Positions 1 through 9,580 are shown, numbered from the stretch's first letter. The stretch is DNA of 64,000 nt from DATFJT01 sp965230755 (GCA_965230755.1 CBDDLT010000003.1:248001-312000); one strand, 5' to 3'. Numbers and translations are program-made. Notes: generated from the letters alone by a model not told the origin.

Positions 1-915
1 GAGAAAGCCACCAAGGGTACACTGATTTTAGGAATCGATCCCGACAAGGAAAATGAACTTTCCGGACTTAACAAGAGGATAGTGCATGGAGATTTTTTCG
101 AAAGTGGTGATGAAAAATCTATCATTCTTGCAGAAGGTCTTTTCGAATATTTGGATGTAGAACTGGGAGACACAGCAGTTCTAATTACCCAGGGATTCAG
201 AGGTTCGAATGCAGCAGCAAAATATCCCATTAAAGGGGTAATCAAATTAGCGGCACCAGAACTCAATGCCCAAATGCTTTATCTCCCGATTAAAGAAGCC
301 CAAGATTTTCTAAGAATTGAAGATCGAATAACTTCTGCCGTAGTACAAATCGCGAATAAAGATGAATCTGCCGTAAACAAAACCGTCAAATGGCTGGACA
401 AAAACATCCAAGATGAGGAACTCAAAGTCTTATCCTGGCAAGATTTAATGCCAGAGCTGGTTCAGGCAAGGGCCGTAGATGAAGCTGGTGGCAAACTAAT
501 TTTGTACATCCTCTATATTCTAATCGGATTTGGAATTTTTGGAACCATAATCATGATGCTCAAGGAGAGAGAATATGAGTTCGGCGTTCTAGTATCCATC
601 GGCATGAAAAGGAGGCAGCTCTCGCTAATCCTGTGGCTAGAAGTTATCCTCTTGGGAATAATCGGAACCTTGGTCGGTTGTTTGGCAGCGACACCCATAG
701 TTTATTACCTGGAGAAAAATCCCATCCGATTCAGTGGTCAAATGATGGAAGCCTATGAAAAATTCGGTGTTATACCTGTGATACCAGCAGAGTTAGACTG
801 GAAGATATTTATAGCTCAAGCCTTGGTCATCAGTTTTATTATTTCTGTCATTTCGATTTATCCTATTTATCAATTAATGCGACTCAAGCCAATGGAGTCC
901 ATGAGAAAAGCTTAG
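1..915 (+). CDS. ABC transporter permease, FtsX/MacB type (5' end outside window)
   Basis: The reading frame is open from base 1, so the N-terminus lies upstream of the window; a GTG at 82 is internal. The visible part has a periplasmic segment, three hydrophobic membrane segments (about bases 490-560, 625-715 and 805-885) and the closing pattern LKPMESMRKA, typical of FtsX-domain permeases of the LolC/E-MacB group. It is followed after 3 nt by a second permease and then an ATPase, so the three form one exporter, probably moving lipoprotein or another envelope substrate out of the inner membrane. The substrate cannot be told from sequence. Confidence 0.9.
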   Translation, partial: EKATKGTLILGIDPDKENELSGLNKRIVHGDFFESGDEKSIILAEGLFEYLDVELGDTAVLITQGFRGSNAAAKYPIKGVIKLAAPELNAQMLYLPIKEAQDFLRIEDRITSAVVQIANKDESAVNKTVKWLDKNIQDEELKVLSWQDLMPELVQARAVDEAGGKLILYILYILIGFGIFGTIIMMLKEREYEFGVLVSIGMKRRQLSLILWLEVILLGIIGTLVGCLAATPIVYYLEKNPIRFSGQMMEAYEKFGVIPVIPAELDWKIFIAQALVISFIISVISIYPIYQLMRLKPMESMRKA

Positions 916-918
916 AAG

Positions 919-2136
919 ATGTTACTACTGATAGGATGGAGAAATATTTGGAGAAATAAACTGAGAAGTATCGTAGTCATTCTTGCTGTAGGGCTTGGGG
1001 TATGGGCATTGCTCTTTCTGCTGGGTTTTACCCGGGGTATAGTAAGAGATTATATTACGCAAAATATTGAGCTTAGAACCTCTTTCTTCCAGATGCATCA
1101 CCCTGAATTTAAAAAGGATTACGACGTTTCATTTGTGATTCCAAATGAAGGTCAAATAGAGGATTATCTGTCGAAAGACGAACGTATCAAAACCTATGCG
1201 TTGAGAACAGTATCGAATGGAATGCTCTCCAATGCAAAAGGAGCTCGAGGAATGAAAATATTCGGTATTGATCCGGAAAAAGAGTCCAGTACTAGCCTTT
1301 TGGATCAAAGAATAGCAGAGGGTGATTATTTCGATGATCAAAGGCGAAATCAAATATTGGTGGGAGACGATCTCGCTGAAAAGCTTCATCTCAAATTGCG
1401 GAAGAAGATAGTCCTGAGCTTCCAAGACAAGGAAGGGAACATTGTCTCCGCAGCCTTCAGAATTAAGGGGATTTTTGATACCAAGAATACTCCGGTAGAT
1501 TTGAGTCAAGTGTATATTCTGAGGAAGGACATGAATCGAATATTGAACTTGGATGAAAATGATTTTCACGAGGTAGCTGTGGTTGGTTACTCTATTGACA
1601 ATGTAGATCAATTGGTTCAAGCCTACGTTACTGAGTTCGATGGATTGAGTGTAGCAAGTTATAAGGAATTATCTCCTGAACTGGAGTTGTTCAATGCTCA
1701 ATTGAGAATTAACCTACTAGTCATGACTTGCATATTTATGTTGGCCTTAATTTTTGGCATAATCAATACCATGCTGATGGCTGTCCTAGAAAGAATGAAA
1801 GAAATAGGGATGTTACTCTCAATTGGAATGAATAAAACCAGAGTATTTCTGATGATTCTGATCGAAACCATTTTGTTGTCTATGATAGGAACGCCATTGG
1901 GATTAATCCTCGGAGTACTATCTATCAATTACTTCAAAAAATACGGATTGGATTTGAGTAATTTTTCAGGCGCAATGCAAAGTTACGGCATGAACGAAAT
2001 TGTGAGACCCTATTTGACTTGGGAAGTATACCTTTTCGTGTTGCTATCAGTTTTTATCACGGCCATTTTAGCTGCGCTATACCCGGCAAGAAAGGCAACT
2101 AAATTAAATCCGGTTGAAGCCATACGCACGTTGTAA
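919..2136 (+). CDS. ABC transporter permease, FtsX/MacB type
   Basis: 405 residues. It has an N-terminal membrane segment after WRNIWRNKLRS, a MacB-like periplasmic domain (about residues 45-265), then three membrane segments ending in YPARKATKLNPVEAIRTL, the usual FtsX C-terminal signature. It starts 3 nt after the upstream permease stop and is followed 14 nt later by the ATPase, so the genes are co-transcribed. It probably forms a heterodimer with the upstream permease, as LolC and LolE do. The family is clear and the substrate is unknown. Confidence 0.92.
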   Translation: MLLLIGWRNIWRNKLRSIVVILAVGLGVWALLFLLGFTRGIVRDYITQNIELRTSFFQMHHPEFKKDYDVSFVIPNEGQIEDYLSKDERIKTYALRTVSNGMLSNAKGARGMKIFGIDPEKESSTSLLDQRIAEGDYFDDQRRNQILVGDDLAEKLHLKLRKKIVLSFQDKEGNIVSAAFRIKGIFDTKNTPVDLSQVYILRKDMNRILNLDENDFHEVAVVGYSIDNVDQLVQAYVTEFDGLSVASYKELSPELELFNAQLRINLLVMTCIFMLALIFGIINTMLMAVLERMKEIGMLLSIGMNKTRVFLMILIETILLSMIGTPLGLILGVLSINYFKKYGLDLSNFSGAMQSYGMNEIVRPYLTWEVYLFVLLSVFITAILAALYPARKATKLNPVEAIRTL

Positions 2137-2150
2137 ATGAATAATTAATA

Positions 2151-2861
2151 ATGAGTAATGAAAAATTGGAGATGGAAGATAATGCAGTAATTCAAACAAA
2201 ATCTCTTGAGAAAATTTATGACAGTACTGCCGTGCCCGTACATGCTTTACGTGGGGTAGACTTGACCATAAGACGAGGTGAGTTTACAGCAATACAAGGA
2301 CCTTCTGGTTCGGGCAAATCGACCTTACTTAATTTAATAGGTGGTTTGGATCAACCGAGTAAAGGGAGTGTATGGATCAATAAACAGGATATTTCTACTC
2401 TCAATGAAAATCAACTCATCAATTTCAGAAGAGATAACATCGGTTTTATATTTCAGTCTTACAATTTAATTCCGGTTTTAACTGCCATCGAAAATGTGGA
2501 ATTCGTTATGCTCTTACAAAATAAGAGTAAGGAAGAAAGAAGAAAAAGAGCGGGTGAGTTATTGGATGCAGTAGGACTAGGAGACCGAAGAAATAGCAGA
2601 CCAACACAACTTTCAGGAGGACAACAGCAGCGTGTTGCCGTGGCCCGGGCATTGGCTTCAAAACCGGAATTCATACTTGCCGACGAACCTACAGCCAACC
2701 TAGATTCAGTCTCCACCAATAATCTGCTGGATATCATGGAAGAAATGAATAGAACAGAAAATATAACTTTTGTTTTTTCTACCCATGATGCTCGGGTTAT
2801 CAATAGAGCTCGAAGAGTAATTACCCTGGAAGATGGTAAGATTGTAAGCGATCAGTCTTAG
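2151..2861 (+). CDS. ABC transporter ATP-binding protein, LolD/MacB type
   Basis: 236 residues. Walker A is GPSGSGKST, the signature motif is LSGGQQQR, Walker B is FILADEPT, and the H-loop is in FVFSTHD. The Q-loop (FIFQSYNLIPVLT) and overall length match the LolD/MacB ATPase subfamily, which drives FtsX-type permeases without a transmembrane cycle of solute import. It is the third gene of the exporter operon with the two permeases just upstream. A short N-terminal extension of about 10 residues precedes the conserved start of the domain. Confidence 0.94.
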   Translation: MSNEKLEMEDNAVIQTKSLEKIYDSTAVPVHALRGVDLTIRRGEFTAIQGPSGSGKSTLLNLIGGLDQPSKGSVWINKQDISTLNENQLINFRRDNIGFIFQSYNLIPVLTAIENVEFVMLLQNKSKEERRKRAGELLDAVGLGDRRNSRPTQLSGGQQQRVAVARALASKPEFILADEPTANLDSVSTNNLLDIMEEMNRTENITFVFSTHDARVINRARRVITLEDGKIVSDQS

Positions 2862-2894
2862 AAGCTATATTTGAGTACTTTTACAAAAAAACTT

Positions 2895-4085
2895 ATGACA
2901 AAGCATTTCCTGACACTTTTGTTTTTGGCATTTTTAGGGTCTATCGGCTTCGGACAGCCACAGTTCGTTACTCCTGTAGAGGGTGTATACGGAGAGGACT
3001 ATATAATTGTCAACTATGTGGATTGGAGCATTGATAGCATTCATGACCATCATTGCGGATCAAAGGCATATGACGGTCATCAGGGCACTGACTTTGTACT
3101 GAAAAGCTTCAAGGAAATTGATGAAGGAGTCAATGTTTTAGCCGCGGACAGCGGTGTCGTCACCTTTATTTTGGATGGTGAATTCGATAGACAGACTGAA
3201 TCTGTCATCAGTCGTGGCTTGGGTAATTATGTGGCCATTAGGCACTCTAATGATGTCTATACCTATTACGGTCATCTCAGAAAAAACTCGATCAATGTTC
3301 AAGTTGGCCAACAAGTGGATCAAGGTCAAGTCATAGGCCAAATAGCAAGTTCCGGAAACTCTACCGATCCACACTTACATTTTGAAGTATGGTTTGACTC
3401 TATGTATGTCATTGATCCGTTTCTAGGTCCTTGTGGTAACCCTTCTTCTATGTGGCTTGATCCTCTTCCTTATGATACAAGCTATTTTGTTTTGGATCAT
3501 GGAACAGTAGAATATCTGCCTGAAATCGACTCATTGAGAGAAAGGGTTGGGCTGAAGGATACTTTTTATACCGGCGATGATCTAGTTTGTTTTTGGAATT
3601 TGCAAACCGGAGTTCGCTTGGGGGATTCATCCAGAATAGATTGGTACACCCCGAGCGGTGATTTTTGGTTTAGTTTTACCAATTACTACACTCAAGATTG
3701 GTGGTACTTTTATTATTACAGCTACATCAATACTCCGCCTAATGACCTTATAGGTGAATGGACTTATCGCTTCTTTCACAATGATGAATTCGTCCTCGAG
3801 GATAATTTCTTTTTTGAAGGAACTTCCGCAAATAATGAAAGCCCGCATTTTTCACCAAAAATTAAGACAATTGGAAATCTGATAGAAGTTAGTTTGCCAA
3901 CAGATAATCCCGGTTTTAAGCTTAGAGCTTATGACATGCATGGACGTCCTTTGATAGAGGCACCATTTAATCGGGAAAACATGGCCCAAGTAAGCGTGCC
4001 AAGAACGGGAACGAATCAATTGATTTATATACAAATTGAAAGTACTCTAGGAAACTTTAGTCAAGGAATTGTCATGAACTATTAG
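2895..4085 (+). CDS. Secreted M23-family metallopeptidase with C-terminal sorting-like domain
   Basis: I place the start at the ATG at 2895, because it gives a compact signal peptide (MTKHFLTLLFLAFLGSIGFG then Q); an in-frame TTG at 2871 is the alternative. The LytM-type zinc motifs are present: HQGTD near residue 60 and HLHFE near residue 160, with YGH between them. Such enzymes cut peptide cross-links in peptidoglycan or act as scaffolds. The last 80 residues resemble a T9SS type A sorting domain, suggesting export across the outer membrane. It lies 33 nt after the ABC ATPase and may be in that operon. Its 3' end overlaps the convergent gene by 4 nt. Confidence 0.88.
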   Translation: MTKHFLTLLFLAFLGSIGFGQPQFVTPVEGVYGEDYIIVNYVDWSIDSIHDHHCGSKAYDGHQGTDFVLKSFKEIDEGVNVLAADSGVVTFILDGEFDRQTESVISRGLGNYVAIRHSNDVYTYYGHLRKNSINVQVGQQVDQGQVIGQIASSGNSTDPHLHFEVWFDSMYVIDPFLGPCGNPSSMWLDPLPYDTSYFVLDHGTVEYLPEIDSLRERVGLKDTFYTGDDLVCFWNLQTGVRLGDSSRIDWYTPSGDFWFSFTNYYTQDWWYFYYYSYINTPPNDLIGEWTYRFFHNDEFVLEDNFFFEGTSANNESPHFSPKIKTIGNLIEVSLPTDNPGFKLRAYDMHGRPLIEAPFNRENMAQVSVPRTGTNQLIYIQIESTLGNFSQGIVMNY

Positions 4086-5416
4086 AACGAAAAACCAAAA
4101 CCCAAATAAGCTCCAAAACCACTTAAGCGGTCAAAGTTATTGCTCGTTGATCTCCTCTCTGTGAGATCCATGTCCCACTTTAGACCAAGCTTTAAAGTTC
4201 TGTCGCTACCATAGTTTTTCTCAATTCCAATAGAACTTGAACTGACGAAATGCACGGCGTTCAAATTATCTACCGCATAATCATCGAGAAAAGCAGTTCT
4301 TTCATTGTTCTGCCAACTACCTGCACTCCCAAAGTTCCATACTAAATGTGGGCTCCAAGTGGCTTCAAGTAAGAGCGAAGAATTCAATCTTTGGTTATAT
4401 GAAATTCCGGCTCCTATGCCCAGAGCAGAAATCTCTTGCCTACTGGTATATCCAATGGTTTTGGTCTCGCCTATGTTTGTAGGGAGATAATTGTGATTAT
4501 CAATAGCAATAATCATTGCGGACAATGCTTCTGTACTAAAAGAAGTATATCCTTCATCTACCAGCACACTACCTTCTTGAGTAAGATTGTACTTCTTATA
4601 GGATATAGATGGAACGAATGACCACTTATAATCTTTGGAGATTGGTATCTCCGCCTGAAGTCCAAAAGCCACTTCTTCTGCTCTATGCGTGGTGATAAAA
4701 TCATCCACTTTGTTATCCGTTAAAAATACATACGATGCTATAGGTGCAATCTTCAATGGCCTTATGCTGTTTCTAGGTTGAACCCATTCAGCCGATCCAA
4801 CATTTAATTCAATATCAGGTGTTTTTTCTTTATCTTTCCATTCTATAAAAGCTATAGACCTGGGGAGCGCTTGTAAGGTTTTGTCAGCACGAGGAGCTTT
4901 TGTGATGACATTTTTTAGACCGAGTCCTTCAGGCTCTCCGCCAGGTCTATATTCTGAGTGAGATTTATTTCCTAGTCTATCTTTGGTTTCATTTTCAGCC
5001 TGTGTTATAATATTTGATGTTTGAGTATCATTCCTCTTTGCCGCATTAATCTCTTTTACCGTCTGCTTCTCTTCTTTTTTTGCAATTATTTCTGCCTTTG
5101 TTAATTCATTTGCATTTACAAGGGAGTTATACTCCTGAGTATTAATGTCCTTTTCTTCCGTAATAGATTCTAACGGACTAGTAATATCCATTAATTCAGC
5201 ATTCGCTATAGACAGAGAGCCCGGTTCGGAACCAAAATTTGAAAACAGAAAATAACCTGCTACCAAGCTTAGTCCTACCATGAAAAGTGGCCAAACTACT
5301 ACCCTATCCTTCTTCCTTCTACTTTTAAAATCCTGGTACATAGCTTCTTTGTCCAGCTTAGAAGGATAATCGGCGATGGCTTTTCTGATGTGCTCCTCAA
5401 ATTGCTTTTCGCTCAT
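4082..5416 (-). CDS. Membrane protein with cytoplasmic N-terminus and predicted beta-barrel C-terminus, sigma factor partner
   Basis: 444 residues, not matched to a named family. Residues 1-40 are charged and look cytoplasmic (MSEKQFEEHIRKAIADYPSK). Residues about 41-60 form one membrane helix. A charged linker follows to about residue 190. The C-terminal 230 residues alternate in polarity and end in GFGAYLGFGFSF, as outer-membrane-type beta barrels do. Its start lies 20 nt inside the upstream ECF sigma factor gene, so the two are translationally coupled. By position it is a candidate anti-sigma or signal-sensing partner, which is inference. Confidence 0.7.
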   Translation of the reverse strand: MSEKQFEEHIRKAIADYPSKLDKEAMYQDFKSRRKKDRVVVWPLFMVGLSLVAGYFLFSNFGSEPGSLSIANAELMDITSPLESITEEKDINTQEYNSLVNANELTKAEIIAKKEEKQTVKEINAAKRNDTQTSNIITQAENETKDRLGNKSHSEYRPGGEPEGLGLKNVITKAPRADKTLQALPRSIAFIEWKDKEKTPDIELNVGSAEWVQPRNSIRPLKIAPIASYVFLTDNKVDDFITTHRAEEVAFGLQAEIPISKDYKWSFVPSISYKKYNLTQEGSVLVDEGYTSFSTEALSAMIIAIDNHNYLPTNIGETKTIGYTSRQEISALGIGAGISYNQRLNSSLLLEATWSPHLVWNFGSAGSWQNNERTAFLDDYAVDNLNAVHFVSSSSIGIEKNYGSDRTLKLGLKWDMDLTERRSTSNNFDRLSGFGAYLGFGFSF

Positions 5417-5942
5417 AGCTTTTGTGTTGAACTAATGTTTTTTTTAGATATTTTTTCGCTCTTGCCAATTGAGACCGACTCGTTGAAGAACTAATTCCCA
5501 ATATCTCTGCTATCTCTTTGTGACTCTTCTTCTCGAAAACATATAGATTAAGTACTTGTCTATATCCCTCCGGTAATTCCTGAATGTGAACAATTAAATC
5601 TTCAGGATCAATCGGATACTGTAACTCTCCTTCATCCATGACTTCGAAATATGAAAAGTCATCCACATGCTTGACCGGATTCTTTTTATTCGCTTTGATC
5701 TTTTTTAAAAGTATATTCCTTGCTACCACATAAATCCATGCTCCCAAATCACCTTTCGCCGGATCATACTTATGATAGTTTCGAAATATTTCAATAAAAC
5801 AATCCTGCGTATAATCTTTGGCCAACTCATCGCAACTCGCATACCTTCGACAAATAGTATATACCTTCTCTACATATTCCATGTAGATTTTCTCCTCTTT
5901 TGAAGAGGACAGCTGTCGGTTTTTATGTCGAAAAAGATTCAA
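5397..5942 (-). CDS. ECF-type RNA polymerase sigma factor
   Basis: 181 residues. Region 2 lies in the first half (motifs DYTQDCFIEIFRNYHKYDP and GAWIYVVARNILL) and region 4 with its helix-turn-helix in the second (LPEGYRQVLNLYVFEKKSHKEIAEILGISSSTSRSQL). No region 3 or 1 is present, as expected for an ECF factor. It overlaps the downstream membrane protein gene by 20 nt, suggesting stoichiometric production of sigma factor and partner. Its target promoters are unknown. Confidence 0.92.
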   Translation of the reverse strand: MNLFRHKNRQLSSSKEEKIYMEYVEKVYTICRRYASCDELAKDYTQDCFIEIFRNYHKYDPAKGDLGAWIYVVARNILLKKIKANKKNPVKHVDDFSYFEVMDEGELQYPIDPEDLIVHIQELPEGYRQVLNLYVFEKKSHKEIAEILGISSSTSRSQLARAKKYLKKTLVQHKSYERKAI

Positions 5943-6082
5943 TCCACTCAGTTTCTACTTGTATAATCTCAATACCACTCAAATGCTGCATCATCGCATC
6001 TTAATAATACCTGCTTTTTTTTTAAATAAAGTATTTCAATTAGCAATTATGTCCACAACTATTTAATAATTTCGCGCTTACT

Positions 6083-6718
6083 ATGAACTTTCTGGATCGA
6101 TTACTCCTTATTTTTTCCAAAAAAACAGAAATCAACGAGATGAAATACCTTATTGTCGGATTGGGTAATATCGGGGAAAAGTATGACAATACAAGGCACA
6201 ATATAGGCTTCCGAATACTTGATCGCCTCTCAGAAGAGCATGAGGCTGAATGGAAGCTAACGCGTCATGCACTTAGAGCCGAGACCAAGTACAGAGGTAA
6301 AAAATTAGTACTGATTAAGCCGACCACCTATATGAATTTGAGTGGAAAGGCCGTAAAATATTGGATGGCTACTGAAAAGATTCCGCCATCAAGAACATTG
6401 ATTATTTTAGATGATATTCACATCGATTTTAACAGAGTAAAGATCAAGCCCAAAGGTCAGCATGCTGGGCATAACGGTTTGAAAAACATAGATCTCCTTT
6501 TAGGTCATCAGCAATACCCCCGCCTGAGGGTTGGCATTGGCAATGACTTTCATCCAGGTCACCAGGTCAATTATGTTCTTGGAGAATGGAGCAATCAGGA
6601 AGAGCGTGGTTTAGATAAAATAGAGCTTCATTGCATCGAAATTATATACTCCTTTATACAGCAGGGCATCGACAAAACCATGAGCAAGTATAACAAAAAG
6701 AAGATCGATCAGGATTAG
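6083..6718 (+). CDS. pth: Peptidyl-tRNA hydrolase
   Basis: 211 residues. It releases tRNA from peptidyl-tRNA that drops off ribosomes. The conserved start YLIVGLGNIGEKYDNTRHNIGF contains the catalytic His and Asn region; KPTTYMNLSGKAV and DDIHIDF follow. The ATG at 6083 adds 19 residues before the usual family start at M20 (6140). Short positively charged extensions of this kind occur in other Bacteroidota, but 6140 remains possible. It stands alone on the plus strand and overlaps the convergent glycosyltransferase by 4 nt. Confidence 0.95.
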   Translation: MNFLDRLLLIFSKKTEINEMKYLIVGLGNIGEKYDNTRHNIGFRILDRLSEEHEAEWKLTRHALRAETKYRGKKLVLIKPTTYMNLSGKAVKYWMATEKIPPSRTLIILDDIHIDFNRVKIKPKGQHAGHNGLKNIDLLLGHQQYPRLRVGIGNDFHPGHQVNYVLGEWSNQEERGLDKIELHCIEIIYSFIQQGIDKTMSKYNKKKIDQD

Positions 6719-7815
6719 TTCGAATGATGGACTGCTATTAGATTTGCCATCAATTCGTCAATGTACTGTGTTTGAGAATCTTTACTTGCTTCGGGATACT
6801 TAAGTTTGTCAATATCTTCAAGTTTATCTTGAAAATTGGCCAAATCTAATTCACTTTCTGAGACGAATAGACAAGGTATTTTTCCTTTCAAGTATTGACT
6901 CAAGTATTCTTGCTCGGGTTGTCCTGGTGTTGGGACTAAAATGGCCTTAAGTTTTAATCTTGACAGATCCATGATCGTACTATAACCCGCTCTTGAAATA
7001 AGCAAACCAGTTCTGCTCAACTCTTTGCTCAGCATTTTTTTGCTCAAGAAATTATGCACTTCAATGTTCTTTCCCTTGAGATCGATTTTGTCTTTTGCTT
7101 CTGGCAAACCCCTTACGAGTACAATATGATAATCAGCATTTTTCATGTCTCGCAACTGCCCGATCAACTTGTGCTCCCATTCCGTTCGCTTGGGTTCCGG
7201 TCCGGATAAGATAATGAGTATCTGCTCGATCTCTTCTTTATCCTGTGATCCGTCTTCATTTTTGTGAGTAGACAAGCTGCCAATGTATTTTTTGTTGCCG
7301 TGATGGCGCAAGCTCAGCGCCCCGCTTAATACAGAACCCTCAAAGTCGGGAACCCATATTTGATCAAATGGCCTAATGAAATTACCATAGATCAAATTTG
7401 CCATAGGATCCAAAAATCTTAACCCAGTAAAAATTCTGAGTTGATGAGATATGTAGATACTTGGACATTTTCTGCTGTATACCCCTAGTCGATTGTCCGA
7501 AATAATGACATCAATCTCGAGTTCTTTTGTCAATCTTTGAGTCAAGCTATACTCCCTCTTTATACCCTTTGTCATAGGAATTATCTTCCTCAACACAGAA
7601 GTTAAAACACGCTTTTTGTCATACCGAATGTGATACGAGGGAAACGGGATAAACTTGGTCTTCTCATTATTGAGGTTTTCTTTTAGAAAGTTTAACGCAG
7701 CACCATCACTGGCAATATAACATTCGTGTCCTGAATCTTGTAAATGATGAATAATGCTCAAAGACCTGGAGGCGTGGCCCAAACCCCAATTCAATACGCC
7801 AAACAGAATTCGCAT
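6715..7815 (-). CDS. MurG-like (GT28/GT-B fold) glycosyltransferase
   Basis: 366 residues. The N-terminus has the GT-B start LFGVLNWGLGHASRSLSI (a glycine-rich turn with GH), and the C-terminal half carries the donor-binding pattern LISRAGYSTIMDLSRLKLKAILVPTPGQPEQEYLS, as in MurG-type enzymes. No membrane segment is obvious, so it is probably a peripheral enzyme. Donor and acceptor are unknown. Its start overlaps the RNase G stop by one base (TAATG), so it is translated with that gene. Confidence 0.8.
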   Translation of the reverse strand: MRILFGVLNWGLGHASRSLSIIHHLQDSGHECYIASDGAALNFLKENLNNEKTKFIPFPSYHIRYDKKRVLTSVLRKIIPMTKGIKREYSLTQRLTKELEIDVIISDNRLGVYSRKCPSIYISHQLRIFTGLRFLDPMANLIYGNFIRPFDQIWVPDFEGSVLSGALSLRHHGNKKYIGSLSTHKNEDGSQDKEEIEQILIILSGPEPKRTEWEHKLIGQLRDMKNADYHIVLVRGLPEAKDKIDLKGKNIEVHNFLSKKMLSKELSRTGLLISRAGYSTIMDLSRLKLKAILVPTPGQPEQEYLSQYLKGKIPCLFVSESELDLANFQDKLEDIDKLKYPEASKDSQTQYIDELMANLIAVHHSN

Positions 7816-9383
7816 TATTTTAAGCGAATTTCATCGTCGTTTTCGTCGTAGAATTTGTACTCGATCATGCCGAGGTCACTGTTTTCAAGAAGCTTGATAT
7901 TTGCACCATACTTCATTCTCCACTTCCATTTTTTATTGGGAAATCCTCTCAAGAAATGTGAGTATACAAATGGGTGAAGCTCTATCTTAATTTTTTTCTT
8001 TGGTGCCGTCTTAAGGATATAATCCAGATCTCTTTGTATCTCATCAATGAGTAACAAAGTAGAATTGATCTTACCCGTTCCCTTACAGCTTGGACAAGCT
8101 TCACTAGTAGAAATAATTACCTCCGGCTTAACTCGCTGTCTGGTAATCTGCATTAGACCAAATTTGCTCAAGGGCAAGATTGTATGTTGAGCACGATCCT
8201 TCTTCATGCTCTCTTTCATCTGCTGAAAAAGCATTTTTCGATGCTCCGCCACCCTCATATCGATAAAGTCAATAATGATCAGGCCACCAATATCCCGAAG
8301 TCTCAATTGTCTTGCGATCTCTTCGGCAGCCTCCATATTAACTTTGAGTGCAGCTTCGGCAGTAGACTTTGCATTGAGCTTATGTCCACTATTCACATCA
8401 ATGACATGCATCGCCTCCGTGTGTTCTATCACCAGATAAGAACCACTGGGCATGGTAGAAGTCTTGCCAAAAGAAGACTTGATCTGTTTGGTCACACCAA
8501 AGTTGTCATAGATTGGTCTCGTGCTCTTGTAGTGCTTTACAATTCCCACTTTTTTCGGAGCGATTTTACCCAAATAACTCTTCACCCCATCCGCCATTTC
8601 TTTATCATTTACATGAATATGGTTGAAGGAATCATTCAACATATCTCTGAGGATAGAGGTCGTTTTATCTATTTCACTGAGTAGTTTGGCAGGAGCAGTA
8701 GGTTTATTTTTTAGTTGATGATATATACTGTTCCATTTCACCATCATTTTTTGAATCTCCTCATGAAGATCCGCCACCCTTTTTCCTTCCGCGGCAGTTC
8801 GAATAATTACACCAAAATTCTTGGGCTTGATACTTTCGACCAGTCTTTCCAAGCGCATCCTCTCTTCTTTGCTTGCTATTTTCTTAGAAACAGCAACAAC
8901 ATTAGAAAAAGGAGTTAAAACCAGAAATCTTCCAGGTATGGTAATTTCGCAGGTCATCCTAGGACCTTTAGTGGATATCGGCTCTTTTAAAATTTGAACC
9001 AGAACCAGTTCTTTCTTATTTAGAACCTTATCAATCTTGCCATTCTTCTTAATCTCATCCTGAAATTCAAAATCATCCAGTTTAGAGGTATTGCTCTTCC
9101 CTTTAATGGCCAAATCCGTGTACTTCATTAAAGAGGGCAACTTTGCTCCTAAGTCGGTATAATGTAAAAATGCATCCTTTTTGTGACCTATGTCTACAAA
9201 AGCGGCATTCAGGCCGGGCATAGTTCGCTTCACCCTACCTAAGAAGATGTCTCCAACGGTAAAATTGTCATTTGTTTTTTGACGATGTAACTCAACCAGC
9301 TTCTTGTCTTCTAATAAAGCTAATTCAACATTCGTCGGAGAATAATTGATAATTAGTTCTTTTTCTGATGTTTGATCAACCAT
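7815..9383 (-). CDS. rng: Ribonuclease E/G family protein
   Basis: 522 residues from the ATG at 9383 (a TTG at 9407 would add 8 residues). An S1-type RNA-binding domain lies near the N-terminus (GDIFLGRVKRTMPGLNAAFVDIG). The catalytic core carries IDVNSGHKL and GGLIIIDFIDM, with the metal-binding aspartates. The Zn-link CPSCKGTG near residue 430 is needed for dimer formation. It lacks the long disordered C-terminal scaffold of E. coli RNase E, so it is RNase G-like and acts in rRNA and mRNA processing. It follows HU, a TPR gene and a small ribosomal-type gene on the same strand. Confidence 0.95.
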   Translation of the reverse strand: MVDQTSEKELIINYSPTNVELALLEDKKLVELHRQKTNDNFTVGDIFLGRVKRTMPGLNAAFVDIGHKKDAFLHYTDLGAKLPSLMKYTDLAIKGKSNTSKLDDFEFQDEIKKNGKIDKVLNKKELVLVQILKEPISTKGPRMTCEITIPGRFLVLTPFSNVVAVSKKIASKEERMRLERLVESIKPKNFGVIIRTAAEGKRVADLHEEIQKMMVKWNSIYHQLKNKPTAPAKLLSEIDKTTSILRDMLNDSFNHIHVNDKEMADGVKSYLGKIAPKKVGIVKHYKSTRPIYDNFGVTKQIKSSFGKTSTMPSGSYLVIEHTEAMHVIDVNSGHKLNAKSTAEAALKVNMEAAEEIARQLRLRDIGGLIIIDFIDMRVAEHRKMLFQQMKESMKKDRAQHTILPLSKFGLMQITRQRVKPEVIISTSEACPSCKGTGKINSTLLLIDEIQRDLDYILKTAPKKKIKIELHPFVYSHFLRGFPNKKWKWRMKYGANIKLLENSDLGMIEYKFYDENDDEIRLK

Positions 9384-9484
9384 TGAAATATTTTTGTAGG
9401 CACACAAGAATTACAATGAATTGCAGGAACAGGACCAGGGGACCTTTATCAGAATCGTTTGACTTTTACGCAGCCAGACTAAAA

Positions 9485-9580
9485 TTATCTCTTTTTAGTC
9501 TTATGTCTATTTTTTCTTAATCTCTTTTTTCTCTTATGAGTAGAAATCTTATGTCTCTTTCTCTTTTTACCACTTGGCAT
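9485..9580 (-). CDS. mS38/bS22-like very small basic ribosomal-type protein (AURKAIP1/COX24 domain)
   Basis: 31 residues encoded from ATG at 9580 to TAA at 9485. The peptide begins MPSGKKRKRHKISTHKRKKR and continues with LRKNRHKTKKR; over half the residues are Lys or Arg. The pattern RKKRLRKNRHK matches the short bacterial proteins annotated as AURKAIP1/COX24 domain proteins, related to mitochondrial mS38 and actinobacterial bS22, which bind the small ribosomal subunit. It sits between the TPR gene (24 nt upstream) and RNase G. The family match is from memory. Confidence 0.82.
   Translation of the reverse strand: MPSGKKRKRHKISTHKRKKRLRKNRHKTKKR

Noticed and set aside
1129..1620. Minus-strand open frame of 163 codons
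   Set aside because: It lies opposite the clear permease gene at 919-2136 and has no family features, so it is a shadow of that gene.
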